Positions 5,771-14,113 of a DNA stretch of 27,485 bases are shown one piece after another (positions within the stretch are counted from its first letter, which is position 1; each line of letters starts with the position of its first letter). A program made the translations under genes and the position numbers. This stretch comes from Deltaproteobacteria bacterium (GTDB lineage Bacteria > Desulfobacterota_B > Binatia > UBA9968). The stretch covers positions 1 to 27,485 of the forward strand of contig JACPSF010000018.1 of assembly GCA_016193385.1 (NCBI GenBank), in the 5' to 3' direction. The notes under the pieces are model-generated. The model was not told the origin of the DNA. It saw nothing but the letters and a program-made list of their open reading frames with translations, and did no database searches.

Positions 5771-7717
5771 TCAGATTCTCACGCCGATCTTAAAACCTTC
5801 ATGGATGGCGTTGTGAATCGACCTGGGCCGCACGGCGTCTCCGATGACATATAACTCATCTACGCTGAACTCGAGAAAACCAAGCAAGTCTTGTAACGGC
5901 TGCCGCGGCCCCGCCTGAACGATCGTGTCGGCCTCGATGAACTTTTCTTCTCCATCCTTCTTTTTGATCCTAACACCGCTTTCGCTAACTTCCTCAACCC
6001 GGCTTGCCGTATAAATTTGGATGGAGAACTCTCGGATCCATTTGTCGTGGCGCCATTTCCAGGTGGGGATGACATCCCGGCCGATTTTCTCTTCCTCCTC
6101 CACTACGGATACCGCTTTTCCGTTTGCCGCCAGGGCCTCAGCCGCTACTAGGCCCATTCTATCGCCGCCCAGGACCACGATCTTTTCTCCCGTCTCCACA
6201 TCCTTCTCCAGGATATCAATGGCGCTTACCACCTTGGGTTTGCCGTTAATTTTCCACCGGACCGGGGAGATCTCCGCGCCCGTCGCGACCACCACTACGT
6301 CAGGGGCTTCCGCGTCACAGAGCTTTGGGGTAACCTCCGTATTTAATTTTAGAGTTACCTGAAATTTCTCGATTTGGGTCTTGTAGTGATGCACCAGCTT
6401 GAGAAAGACCTCCCCACCACCAATTTCTCTGGAAGCTGAGAGGAGTTGGCCCCCCGGTTGATCCCTGCGATCGTAGAGTGAAACCTGGTGGCCCCGCTTG
6501 GCGGCGGTAATGGCGCACTCCAGACCTCCCGGCCCAGCGCCGATCACCATGACCTTCTTTTTAGTAACCGCTGGCTTTATCTGGTACTCGGGCTCGTATT
6601 CATGGCCCAACCGGGGATTCACCGCGCAAATATACGGCAGGTTGCGGAACATGCGCGAGAGGCAAAGCAGCCCGCCCACGCATGGCCTGATCTCTTTGGT
6701 ACGGCCTTCCTTGATCTTGTGCACGAGTTGGGGATCGGCGAGCAGGGGGCGGCAAACTTCCCAGAAATCTATGATTCCATCTCTGAGGGCCTGCTCAGCC
6801 AAAAAGGGGTCGCCGAAACGCGGCCCAAAAGCCACCGGTACGTTGAGGACTTTCTTTGCGGCCTCCGCCAGATGAAGCCAATGGTCGGTAGGAACGTCTC
6901 GCCCCAGGGCGCCGGTGCGCGACTCATGCCAACCGATCACTAGACTAATGCAATCAGCGCCGGCCCTTTCGGCCATTTTCATAAACTCCAAGCATTCATC
7001 GGGGGTGTTGCCACCGTACTCGTCCATCAACTCGACGCCGTTCAACCTGACGATGACCGGTTTGTCATCTCCGATCGCTTCTTTGATGGCCTGAATAACC
7101 TCGACCATGAATCTGCCGCGATTTTCGACCGAGCCGCCGTACTCGTCGGTGCGCAAATTGGTGAATTTTGAGTTGAAGTTCGATAGGAGATAGCCCATAA
7201 AGCTGGTGATCTCCACGCCGTGAAATCCGGCCTCGATGGAGCGCCGGGCAGCCTGGGCGTGCTCATGGATGCACTCCTTGATTTCCGCCTTGGACATCTC
7301 CTTGGTAGGCCTGAAGTGTCATAGGATTTGTTTGGTGCTGGACGGTTGGACGCAGTAGTCGAGTTCTATGCCGCCGTAGCGTCCGCCGTGCAGCATCTGC
7401 TGGATCGAGATCGCCCCCTGCCGGTTGATCATCTCGGCGACTTTGGCCAGAGAGGGGATATATTTGTCGTCACAGAGGGCAAGCTGACGGAGATAGGCTT
7501 TTCCTTCCCCCTTGCGGTCGGGATAGGCCCCTTGGTTCGTGATGATGCCGCAACCGGTCCCGGAGATGACCTCCATTCGAGCCATCTCCCTCTCCGACGT
7601 ATACCCGTCCAGGGTATTGAAGTTGGAAACTCAGCAGGCGGCGTACTTGATGCGGTTTGAGGTGTCAAACCGGCCGAGCCGTCCGGGTTCAAAAAGGCGT
7701 ATAAAGTCTACTGCCAT
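5771..7717 (-). CDS. OYE/2,4-dienoyl-CoA reductase-type FMN/FAD/NAD(P)H oxidoreductase with two in-frame UGA codons
   Basis: One continuous minus-strand frame of 649 codons gives the normal length (about 640-670 aa) of the FadH/trimethylamine-dehydrogenase/enoate-reductase family. The frame starts at ATG 7717 and is broken only by TGA at codon 29 (7631-7633) and codon 133 (7319-7321). The N-terminal TIM barrel shows FEPGRLGRFDTSNRIKYAAC (9-28), LHGGRYGG (109-116) and RTDEYGGSVENRGRF (189-203). The Fe-S region is CVGGLLC...ICAVNP with cysteines at 346, 352 and 364, so the usual second ligand of the C-x2-C-x3-C-x11-C pattern reads Gly. FAD-binding GAGPGG is at 393-398 and a second Rossmann GGDRMG at 517-522. 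Codon 29 aligns with Thr37 of OYE1 and Cys26 of YqjM, which touch the flavin. It is the last gene of the operon. Selenoprotein or decaying gene: both remain possible. Confidence 0.85.
7601..7633 (-). promoter_or_regulatory. Candidate bacterial SECIS downstream of UGA codon 29
   Basis: Directly after the TGA at 7633-7631 the minus strand has 13 bases, then the perfect stem ATACCC / GGGTAT closed by the five-base loop TGGAC (stem-loop 7617-7601). The loop begins 19 nt after the UGA, inside the 16-37 nt window of the published bacterial SECIS consensus, and has G at loop position 2. E. coli fdhF has its loop 17 nt after UGA and also carries GG in the loop. The region is coding, as bacterial SECIS elements are. 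Confidence 0.5.
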
Positions 7718-7775
7718 ACGGTTTTAACGCTGCCTTTCCATAAGATTCACCTGAACGTTAGTTCCCTCTCAGGCT

Positions 7776-7898
7776 TCAAGAGTCAAGGTTCAAAAGTCGC
7801 GCGGCATCTCCTCCCGGTATCTTTTCAGACTCGTGCGGCAAAAAATGGGCATGAATATCGATCACTTTAGGCACGGCTTGGCTCCCGTGCGATGTCAT
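7776..7898 (-). pseudogene. Truncated amidohydrolase N-terminus
   Basis: The 40-codon frame overlaps the stop of the upstream small gene (ATGA) and reads VPKVIDIHAHFLPHESEK. This is the metal-binding beta-strand-1 HxH motif (IDIHAHFLP) of the amidohydrolase 2 / ACMSD decarboxylase family. It then stops after LLNLDS. Normal members are about 300-350 aa, so nearly the whole barrel is missing, and no downstream piece of the barrel is seen before the flavoprotein ATG 58 bases later. The simplest reading is that a deletion removed the rest. In related operons such amidohydrolases decarboxylate or hydrolyse ring intermediates. Confidence 0.6.
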
Positions 7899-8074
7899 TC
7901 TAAGCTTAAAGGGTCTGAGACATGCAAGGCAAGCATCTCCAGACTCGCGAGAATCCGGTCCGCGTTTTTGACCCCGGCGGGCATGTCGCATTCCAGGGCC
8001 AATCGCCTCAGCTCCTGGGCGGCCTCGCGCATCTTGCCTATCTCTCGATCCATGGCGCGCAGCTTCTCGTTCAT
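7895..8074 (-). CDS. Small 59-aa helical protein, unknown function
   Basis: The ATG overlaps the TGA of the upstream ligase gene (ATGA at 8074-8071) and its own TGA overlaps the ATG of the amidohydrolase remnant. This is typical of translationally coupled operon genes and supports it as real. The sequence is amphipathic and charged (MNEKLRAMDREIGKMREAAQ, then ELRRLALECD), probably two helices separated by a MPAG turn, followed by a second helix DRILASLEMLALHV. There is one Cys, no signal peptide and no membrane segment. No family was recognised; it could be a small accessory subunit of one of the operon enzymes. Confidence 0.65.
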   Translation of the reverse strand: MNEKLRAMDREIGKMREAAQELRRLALECDMPAGVKNADRILASLEMLALHVSDPLSLE

Positions 8075-9393
8075 CTCAGGTCCTTGAAACGGTTAGCCTT
8101 GACCTCAAAGCGCGGCAGCGTCCCATGCGCTTCCAGCTCGACATTTATCCGGACGCCGGTATGGAGCCTCAGCGCTTGCTTCAGACGCTCCTCCAGGTCG
8201 GGGCGGTTTCGCTCATCGGGCTTCATTTCCACCTTTACGGTCACCTCATCCAATTCTCCCTTTTTCTGGAGGATGACCTGATACTCATCCCCGAACTCGG
8301 GAAATGCCCGGACAACCTCTTCAACGCTTGTCGGAGAGAAGAGGACGCCTCGAATCTTGGTCAGCCTGTCACTACGGCCTAAAATTCCTCCTTTGAACAG
8401 GCGAAAACTGCGGCCGCACTTGCAAGGCTCTCCCGAGAGGAGGGCGGTGTCCTTCAAGTTAAAACGCAGATAGGACTGCGCCTTTCGATCCAACGGCGTA
8501 ATAACCAGCTCCCCTTTTCCACCAGGCTCCACGGGCTGCCCTGTCTCCGTATCCAGGACCTCCACTAGAAACATGGCTTCGTTGACGTGGAGGCCCCCGG
8601 CCTGCTCAGCACATTCAAATCCCCAGGCGCCGCCTTCGGTGGCTCCCGCATGATCGTACACCTTCGCTCCCCACCTCTCTTCGATTCGCCGCTTGGTCGC
8701 GGGTATTAACGCGCCCGGCTCGCCGGAGCAGAGCATCTTGGAGATGTGCAGCTCATTGGGCAAATTGATTCCCATCCGTCCGGCGACCTCAGCCATATGC
8801 AGGGCATAAGTGGGCGTGCACATCAAGGCTGTGGCCTGAAGCTCTTTCATCTTGAGTATGCGATCCTCGGTGGAGAGCCCGCCCCCCGGGATGACCTCAC
8901 AGCCGATCTTCTCACAGGCGTAGTGCCCCGCCCAAAACGCTATGAAGACCCCGTAGGAGAACGGGATGAAAACGCGATCCTGCGGGCGAAAGCCCTGGGC
9001 CCACAGGACCGTCGCCCAACACTCGCTCCACCATTCCCAATCTCTCCACGAGTCCGCTTGTCGGACCGTTTGACCCGTCGTGCCGGAGGTCTGATGGTAG
9101 GCGGTGACCTCCTCGGTCGGAACTGCGAGCAGGGCCCCGTAAGGATAAGGATCGGCTTGTTGAGCCTCGCGCAGCTCATTCTTGTCCGTCCTCGGGATCT
9201 TTTGGATATCGCTCAAGCTCTTTATAGCGGCGGGTTTGATTTTGGCGCTGTCGAGTTTTTTGCGATAGAAAGGCGAGTTCGTGTAAACATGATTGACGGC
9301 GCGCTTAAACTTCAGCAGCTGGAGGTGCTCCAACTGGTCGCGCGGCAGGGTCTCTAACACCGGGTTCCAGTACCGGGCGGTGCTAAAATTCAT
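8071..9393 (-). CDS. Phenylacetate-CoA ligase family (PaaK-like) aryl/acyl-CoA ligase
   Basis: This AMP-forming ligase would activate an aromatic or related carboxylic acid to its CoA thioester with ATP. At 440 aa it matches PaaK length. The N-terminus has the family pattern RAVNHVYTNSPFYRKKL and IPRTDKNELRE (66-76). The phosphate-binding loop TSGTTGQTV is at 102-110, YDHAGATEGG carries the A5-type motif, and the C-terminal RFEVKANRFKDL includes the expected basic residues. CxCG-type cysteines (EPCKCGRSF) are also present, as in many PaaK proteins. It lies 43 bases after the second ubiD-like gene and overlaps the next small gene by four bases. Neighbours suggest an aryl or unsaturated acid substrate; sequence alone does not identify it. 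Confidence 0.9.
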   Translation of the reverse strand: MNFSTARYWNPVLETLPRDQLEHLQLLKFKRAVNHVYTNSPFYRKKLDSAKIKPAAIKSLSDIQKIPRTDKNELREAQQADPYPYGALLAVPTEEVTAYHQTSGTTGQTVRQADSWRDWEWWSECWATVLWAQGFRPQDRVFIPFSYGVFIAFWAGHYACEKIGCEVIPGGGLSTEDRILKMKELQATALMCTPTYALHMAEVAGRMGINLPNELHISKMLCSGEPGALIPATKRRIEERWGAKVYDHAGATEGGAWGFECAEQAGGLHVNEAMFLVEVLDTETGQPVEPGGKGELVITPLDRKAQSYLRFNLKDTALLSGEPCKCGRSFRLFKGGILGRSDRLTKIRGVLFSPTSVEEVVRAFPEFGDEYQVILQKKGELDEVTVKVEMKPDERNRPDLEERLKQALRLHTGVRINVELEAHGTLPRFEVKANRFKDLR

Positions 9394-9436
9394 GCGGCCT
9401 CACCGTACCGGGAAGAGACTCCCATTAATGAGTCGG

Positions 9437-10954
9437 TTACGTCCGGTTAATCCAACGATGATAATCATGAGCACTCAGGTAGTCTTTCAGGTCGGTCTTT
9501 TTGAATCTGGCCCGCTCAAAAATCGGCAGGCTGGTTCCTCTTTTCAGGTTCTTATACTTCCATGGAACCGTGGCATCGATAATCATTTTCGCCTTGCCGA
9601 CGAAACTTCCATCCATCAGCTCTCTGGCTCCGGCTATGGGGTTGTTTCGGTGGGTTTTGACTTCCGGGATGATGTGAATTTGCTCGGAGGGGTTACACCG
9701 GGTGGTCACGGCCCAGTCAATCTCGTCCATATCAAGGATATTGACGTCTTCGTCTACGATGGTGATGGTTTCGAGGTAAACGGAAAAGCCAAAGGCTGCC
9801 ATCGCGACGTGGGTTTGAAGTCCCTCAAAATCGTAGTCATCCTTTTTGACCTGGATGACGCCATGATGCCAGTGCGCTGACCCGGGCGTCAGGGCCGCGT
9901 CGATCACGAAGTTGGGCTCGAGCGCCTTCGCGTACTGATAAAAGGCGACATCGTTCGATATCCTCAGGTTATAGTTTTCCTTGGTCCCGGCAACAATGGC
10001 ATACGCGACCGCGTCTTTTCGCAAGGAGAGGGCCTTGATTTTAAGGATCGGTTTCTGCTGGGGAATACTTAAGTATTTCAAGAACTCGGGCCAAGGCCCT
10101 TCCGTGCCGACGCCGTAAGGGGGCTCGATGACTCCTTCGATCACAAATCCCGCCTCCGCGGGGACATCCACGTCTATGGTCTCGCATTTGACCATCTCCA
10201 CCGGTTTCCCCCGGATCGCGCCGGCCAGGCCGAGCTCATCCTGGCCTATAGGCAGCTTGGTCGCAGCAGAGATGTACATCTCGAGAGGCGCCCCTATGAC
10301 CAGGGCCACCTCGAAAGGCTTTCCTTCCTTTTTGCACTTCCTGAAGTCATGGCCGACTCCGGTTTCATTTCTCACATTCAAGATAACGGTGTTATTTTGG
10401 AGGAGCATGGCCCTATTCATGGCTACGTTTTGAAGCCCGGTTTCCGGGTCTTTCGTGATGACAAGGGGCTGGAAATATTTTCCTCCGTCGTCGGGTGTAG
10501 CCTTTATGGAAGGGACGATTTTAAGGGCGTCAAAGTCGCGGGTATAAATTTTCTCTTTGCAGGGGCCATTTTTAACTTTGATCGGAGGGATACGGGTTTC
10601 GCTGATCTTTATGAAAGCCTCTTTGAACTCCAGGGGCGAGGAGGGCAGGCCAAGGATATCACAGGTCCTGACCCGTTCGGAAAGGATGCATGAGGCGACG
10701 GGGAAGTCGTAACCTTTGACGTTTTTGAAAAGGACCCCCGGCGTCCTCGGTAGCGCGTTCAAAGCTGAAATGATTCCCGGCAACTCGCACTCTGAGTCCA
10801 CCTCTCTCTCTATTTCAACGACGTCCCCTCTCTCGGCGTAATAGTCGATGACACCAGCGAGTCCGCTCCGGAGGAGGGATCCAGGGACGAGCCCCTTACC
10901 CCCGGAATGATCACGATGTCTCGATCTGCCTGAACCCTCGTCGCAACCGCCCAA
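9437..10954 (-). CDS. UbiD family decarboxylase, second of the tandem pair
   Basis: UbiD enzymes (de)carboxylate aromatic or unsaturated acids with prenylated FMN. Visible family features include VIDYYAERGDVVEIEREVDS at the N-terminus, LVITKDPETGLQNVAMNR (substrate/cofactor region), EPPYGVGTEGPWPEF with the conserved acidic cluster, and a C-terminal VDEDVNILDMDEIDWAVTTR. The start is a problem. The only upstream start codon in frame is TTG at 10954, inside the preceding ubiD gene, which adds about 30 residues with no family resemblance; conserved sequence begins near LLRSGLAGVIDYY (about 10870). An AGGAAG precedes that TTG. Either a long coupled overlap exists, or a deletion fused the two genes out of frame. 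No ubiX-type prenyltransferase is present in the window. Confidence 0.85.
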   Translation of the reverse strand: MGGCDEGSGRSRHRDHSGGKGLVPGSLLRSGLAGVIDYYAERGDVVEIEREVDSECELPGIISALNALPRTPGVLFKNVKGYDFPVASCILSERVRTCDILGLPSSPLEFKEAFIKISETRIPPIKVKNGPCKEKIYTRDFDALKIVPSIKATPDDGGKYFQPLVITKDPETGLQNVAMNRAMLLQNNTVILNVRNETGVGHDFRKCKKEGKPFEVALVIGAPLEMYISAATKLPIGQDELGLAGAIRGKPVEMVKCETIDVDVPAEAGFVIEGVIEPPYGVGTEGPWPEFLKYLSIPQQKPILKIKALSLRKDAVAYAIVAGTKENYNLRISNDVAFYQYAKALEPNFVIDAALTPGSAHWHHGVIQVKKDDYDFEGLQTHVAMAAFGFSVYLETITIVDEDVNILDMDEIDWAVTTRCNPSEQIHIIPEVKTHRNNPIAGARELMDGSFVGKAKMIIDATVPWKYKNLKRGTSLPIFERARFKKTDLKDYLSAHDYHRWINRT

Positions 10955-12093
10955 ATAACTTCCTGCAAATTGGTAATATCGATATCTTCATCGACGACGA
11001 TGACCTGTTTTAAGTACATCTCAGCCGACAGGGCGGCGATCATGGCCGATTGCGCCTGTCCCTGAAATCTCTTTTTGATTGAAATAATGAGGGAGAACGG
11101 CGCAGGGACGTGAACGTCAATGAGGGTCGGCACCGCGCCCTTGACGGACTTATAGAGGTTTGCCTCCATGGGAATGGTCGCCATCACAAGATGCTCTCGA
11201 TGCTGCCCGCCGCAAATGTCCTGGTATATCGCTTTCTTCCTTAGATGCATGGATTTGACGGTTACAACCGGTCTCAATCCTTTCCCGGTCGCGTATCCCG
11301 AGAATTCGCAAAAGGGGCCTTCTTCTTCTCTCAGGTGGGGCTCAACGACCCCCTCCAGTACAATCTCGGCTGCGGCAGGAAAAAGGGTGCCGGTTAAGTT
11401 TCCCCTCAGCACTTCAGCCGGGCCTCCGAGAAGACCGCCGATAATCCCCAGCTCGCTATCGCCGTAGGCGCCGATATAGAGGGCGCCCAGTGCCCAGGCG
11501 GGGTGATTGCCGAGGGAGACGCTGATGGGAAGCGGTTTCCCTCGCTCTTCCATCCTCGAGTAGATCTCATGGAGGTGCTTTCCCACCGTCATGAAAATTC
11601 CGGCCCGGTTTCGGCTTTTGTACATCAGCCGGTTGAAGCTGGCGTTGTACTTTCCCGTTTCCGGGTCTTCCGCCAAAACCATCCCGGCCGTGATGTAGGG
11701 GGCGGCATCGCCCTCGTGATAGGTCATCATGGGAAGGGTCTTCAAGTCCACATCATGTTCACCGATGGTCTCCTCCATGACGGGCCCGTCGGAAACAATC
11801 TCGGGGGGAATTTGATTTTCAACAGCCTCCAGGTATTTGTCTCTGAACTTTTGTGGATCAATGCCGAGGCTGGATGCAATCTTCTTCTTGGTGGAGTAGA
11901 GATTCGTCACTACGGGCAAATCCGAGCCCTTGACCTTTTCGTAAAAAAGGATCGGGAGCTTCCTTGTCTCCTCGAGCTTCGTCAATATCGCGGCGACTTC
12001 GTATTTGGGATCGACTTCCTTTTTGATCCTGCAGAACTCTCTCGGGTTCGCCCGTTCATACTCGGCGAGAAATCCTCTCAAGTCTTTGGGCAT
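10810..12093 (-). CDS. UbiD family decarboxylase, first of the tandem pair
   Basis: This prenyl-FMN-dependent (de)carboxylase has 427 aa from the chosen start. The N-terminus MPKDLRGFLAEYER followed by REFCRIKKEVDPKYEVAAI is typical. ETGKYNASFNRLMYKSRNRA, EEEGPFCEFSGYATGKGLRP (acidic catalytic cluster) and DRDIVIIPGVRGSSLDPSS near the C-terminus follow in the usual order. The ATG at 12093 is preceded by GAGGGGGGAATAGG and lies one base after the stop of the CoA-transferase B gene; in-frame upstream ATGs fall inside that gene. After LDPSS the last 20 or so residues look unlike the usual C-terminus, and the overlap with the next gene suggests the two genes were joined by a deletion. Confidence 0.87.
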   Translation of the reverse strand: MPKDLRGFLAEYERANPREFCRIKKEVDPKYEVAAILTKLEETRKLPILFYEKVKGSDLPVVTNLYSTKKKIASSLGIDPQKFRDKYLEAVENQIPPEIVSDGPVMEETIGEHDVDLKTLPMMTYHEGDAAPYITAGMVLAEDPETGKYNASFNRLMYKSRNRAGIFMTVGKHLHEIYSRMEERGKPLPISVSLGNHPAWALGALYIGAYGDSELGIIGGLLGGPAEVLRGNLTGTLFPAAAEIVLEGVVEPHLREEEGPFCEFSGYATGKGLRPVVTVKSMHLRKKAIYQDICGGQHREHLVMATIPMEANLYKSVKGAVPTLIDVHVPAPFSLIISIKKRFQGQAQSAMIAALSAEMYLKQVIVVDEDIDITNLQEVIWAVATRVQADRDIVIIPGVRGSSLDPSSGADSLVSSTITPREGTSLK

Positions 12094-12094
12094 C

Positions 12095-12877
12095 CTATTC
12101 CCCCCTCGGACTTGTATATCTTTTCTCCGGATCGAGAACGTGAAGAATTCTAAGCTCTTCTTCGGTCGGGGGCGAGGCTTCATAGAGATCGTCCTTTACC
12201 ATAAGAGGGAAGCCTGTGTTCTCTTGAACCTTCTCGACCGTGGCTCCCGGCTGAAGCCCTTCAAGACGCATCACGCCTTTTCTGTCGTCAAAGCCCAGGA
12301 TCGCGAGATGGGTGACGACTTTGAGCGCGCCGCCCGCGATCAAGCCCGCCTGCTTCCTGGAATCGCCGCCATTCAGGTATCCAGGACTCGTGATAAAATC
12401 CACTTTTTTGACCAGCCTGCGCTTCTCGTGATGCATGGCGACGATGACCTTTGAGAGGCTCGCAATGTCGTTTCCACCCCCCGTTCCCGGAAGCCTGACG
12501 CTGGGTTTATCCCAGTCGCCGATGAAGGAGCTGTTGATGTTCCCGTACTGGTCTACTTGAGCGCCGCCCAGGAAGCCGTAGTCGACGTAGCCCCGCTGTT
12601 GGAGGAGCAGGACGTCGGTTGTGGCCAGGACCATGTTGGCATGTGCGGCGCACCTCTGTTCGTTCGTCGACGGAGGAAGTTTCCCCGGTTCGACGAAAGG
12701 GCCGATCACTCCGCCTTCGAAGAGGATGGTAAGGCCCTTCGCGTGGGTTTTCTGGGCAAGGATTGCAGCCAGGAGGGGGAGTCCGGCGCCCGCAAAAACC
12801 ACCTTCCCGTCCTCAAGGAGTCTTGCGCTGGAAATACAGACCAACTCTGCCGTGTTGTAGGTCACCTCAGCCACCAT
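12095..12877 (-). CDS. CoA-transferase subunit B (glutaconate CoA-transferase / IpdB type)
   Basis: This is the beta subunit of a class I CoA-transferase. The motif VVFAGAGLPLLAAILAQ (29-45), ILFEGGVIGP, and the glycine-rich LPGTGGGNDIASLSK are characteristic. At 260 aa it is the usual length. It begins eleven bases inside the end of the A subunit gene, so the two are translationally coupled and would form an alpha-beta complex in the cytosol. Known relatives either transfer CoA between short dicarboxylic acids (GctAB) or hydrolyse a ring of a CoA thioester (IpdAB in steroid catabolism). The neighbouring decarboxylases and ligase fit either role. Confidence 0.88.
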   Translation of the reverse strand: MVAEVTYNTAELVCISSARLLEDGKVVFAGAGLPLLAAILAQKTHAKGLTILFEGGVIGPFVEPGKLPPSTNEQRCAAHANMVLATTDVLLLQQRGYVDYGFLGGAQVDQYGNINSSFIGDWDKPSVRLPGTGGGNDIASLSKVIVAMHHEKRRLVKKVDFITSPGYLNGGDSRKQAGLIAGGALKVVTHLAILGFDDRKGVMRLEGLQPGATVEKVQENTGFPLMVKDDLYEASPPTEEELRILHVLDPEKRYTSPRGE

Positions 12878-13823
12878 GCCCCATCCTCGCGCCTGAAGTG
12901 GCTTTTAAGATATCCTTCACGGGGAAGAGCCCGAGGTAATCATCGAATGTCTCCGGCGTGTAGAAGTATTTATCCAGATACTCGTTGACCCCATCGAAGC
13001 TCTTTTCCATCATGAGCTTTACATACATGTCCATGTGGTTAAAGTCAGGCTCGTAGACCCCGTAACACTCGTGGGGGAGGCAGCCATAGGGTGCCTCCAC
13101 CACGGCGTCGACGCACAAAAAGGGAATGTCCGTCCGGTCGGGAACCCTCCTGATTTCGCTGTTATCGATAATTTCTTCGGCGGTCAAAATCACGGTGGTT
13201 GCCGCCAGGGCAATGTCTTTGTCCATGAAGGGGAAACCGCCGATCTGCGCGTTGCCGTATGGGTCGGCCCTCTGGACATGGATGATAGCCACGTCCGGAT
13301 TAAGCGCGGGGATCAGAGCGAGCTTTTCCCCCGTGAAAGGGCAGTTCATCTCTTTTATTATATGGCCGAGCCTTTTGGAGACATCAGAGCCCAGCATGGA
13401 TCGCGCCGGCAGGAAAGGAACCCCCATCGCTCCCGCCCGATACCTTAACCCGAGGCTCATGTGGCTCCACTCCTCGTATTGAGCTTCTCCGGATTGAACG
13501 TAGTGCCTCATGATCCTTGAAACTCCCCAGGTGACCCCAGGGCTGAACCAGCTCGTGATGATATGGCGGGTGGCGCCTGCCACAAGCAGCAGGTCTCCTT
13601 CGGTAGCCGTGATGCTCTTGGAGAAGGTCAGACCCTTTTTTCTCTGTCTGATCATCTCCCAAATCAGTGCCATGGGGGTTCGTGAATAGTGGCAGCCGCC
13701 GATGGCCACGTGGACGTTGTCCGGGATGAGGGCCACAGCCTGGCTTAAGCTTTTAACCTTCTCTCTGAGCCCCTTGTCCTTTTTTTCAACCTTTTCCCGA
13801 AGCTCGAGGTATGAACTTGCCAT
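12867..13823 (-). CDS. CoA-transferase subunit A (glutaconate CoA-transferase / IpdA type)
   Basis: This is the alpha subunit partner of the downstream B gene and the first gene of the minus-strand catabolic operon. Family features include HVAIGGCHYSRTPMALIWEM near residue 38, GLTFSKSITATEGDLLL, and PDVAIIHVQRADPYGNAQIGG in the C-terminal half. The length of 318 aa is normal. The start ATG has a modest AAAGG seven to eight bases upstream. The upstream gap (13824-14113) separates it from a divergent ornithine-cyclodeaminase-family gene and should contain the operon promoter; no strong -35/-10 pair was identified there. The substrate is unknown. Confidence 0.88.
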   Translation of the reverse strand: MASSYLELREKVEKKDKGLREKVKSLSQAVALIPDNVHVAIGGCHYSRTPMALIWEMIRQRKKGLTFSKSITATEGDLLLVAGATRHIITSWFSPGVTWGVSRIMRHYVQSGEAQYEEWSHMSLGLRYRAGAMGVPFLPARSMLGSDVSKRLGHIIKEMNCPFTGEKLALIPALNPDVAIIHVQRADPYGNAQIGGFPFMDKDIALAATTVILTAEEIIDNSEIRRVPDRTDIPFLCVDAVVEAPYGCLPHECYGVYEPDFNHMDMYVKLMMEKSFDGVNEYLDKYFYTPETFDDYLGLFPVKDILKATSGARMGHGG

Positions 13824-14113
13824 GAAAGTTGCCTTTAAGTGGTAGGAAACTCTTTCTATTTTTCCGCAAAAGCCTATCGCGTATGAGCCGCTATGTCAAT
13901 CTGATAGAGGCCGTTCTTCGTCGCCGAGGCGCCCGCAGCTCAGCGCTACCACAGGATTTGTCCCCGCAGTTTGTGACCCTGAGCCGTGGTTTTCTTGACC
14001 GTGTTCGAGCGCGGTGGTAGCTTTGGAGCACCCGTGTGACGATAAAGAACGCGCTAGAGATTAGAGTGTCCGGGCGAAAAACTTCGGAGAGCAGAAAACA
14101 GGAGGATTACCAG

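Noticed and set aside
5771..7717. Genome-wide reassignment of UGA as a sense codon
   Set aside because: Many genes in the window end properly at TGA (for example both gap genes' boundary, the 59-aa gene, the toxin-antitoxin junction), so UGA is a normal stop here.
12557..12988. Long open frames opposite the CoA-transferase, UbiD and ligase genes
   Set aside because: They mirror codon structure of strongly supported genes on the other strand and show no domain or SD.
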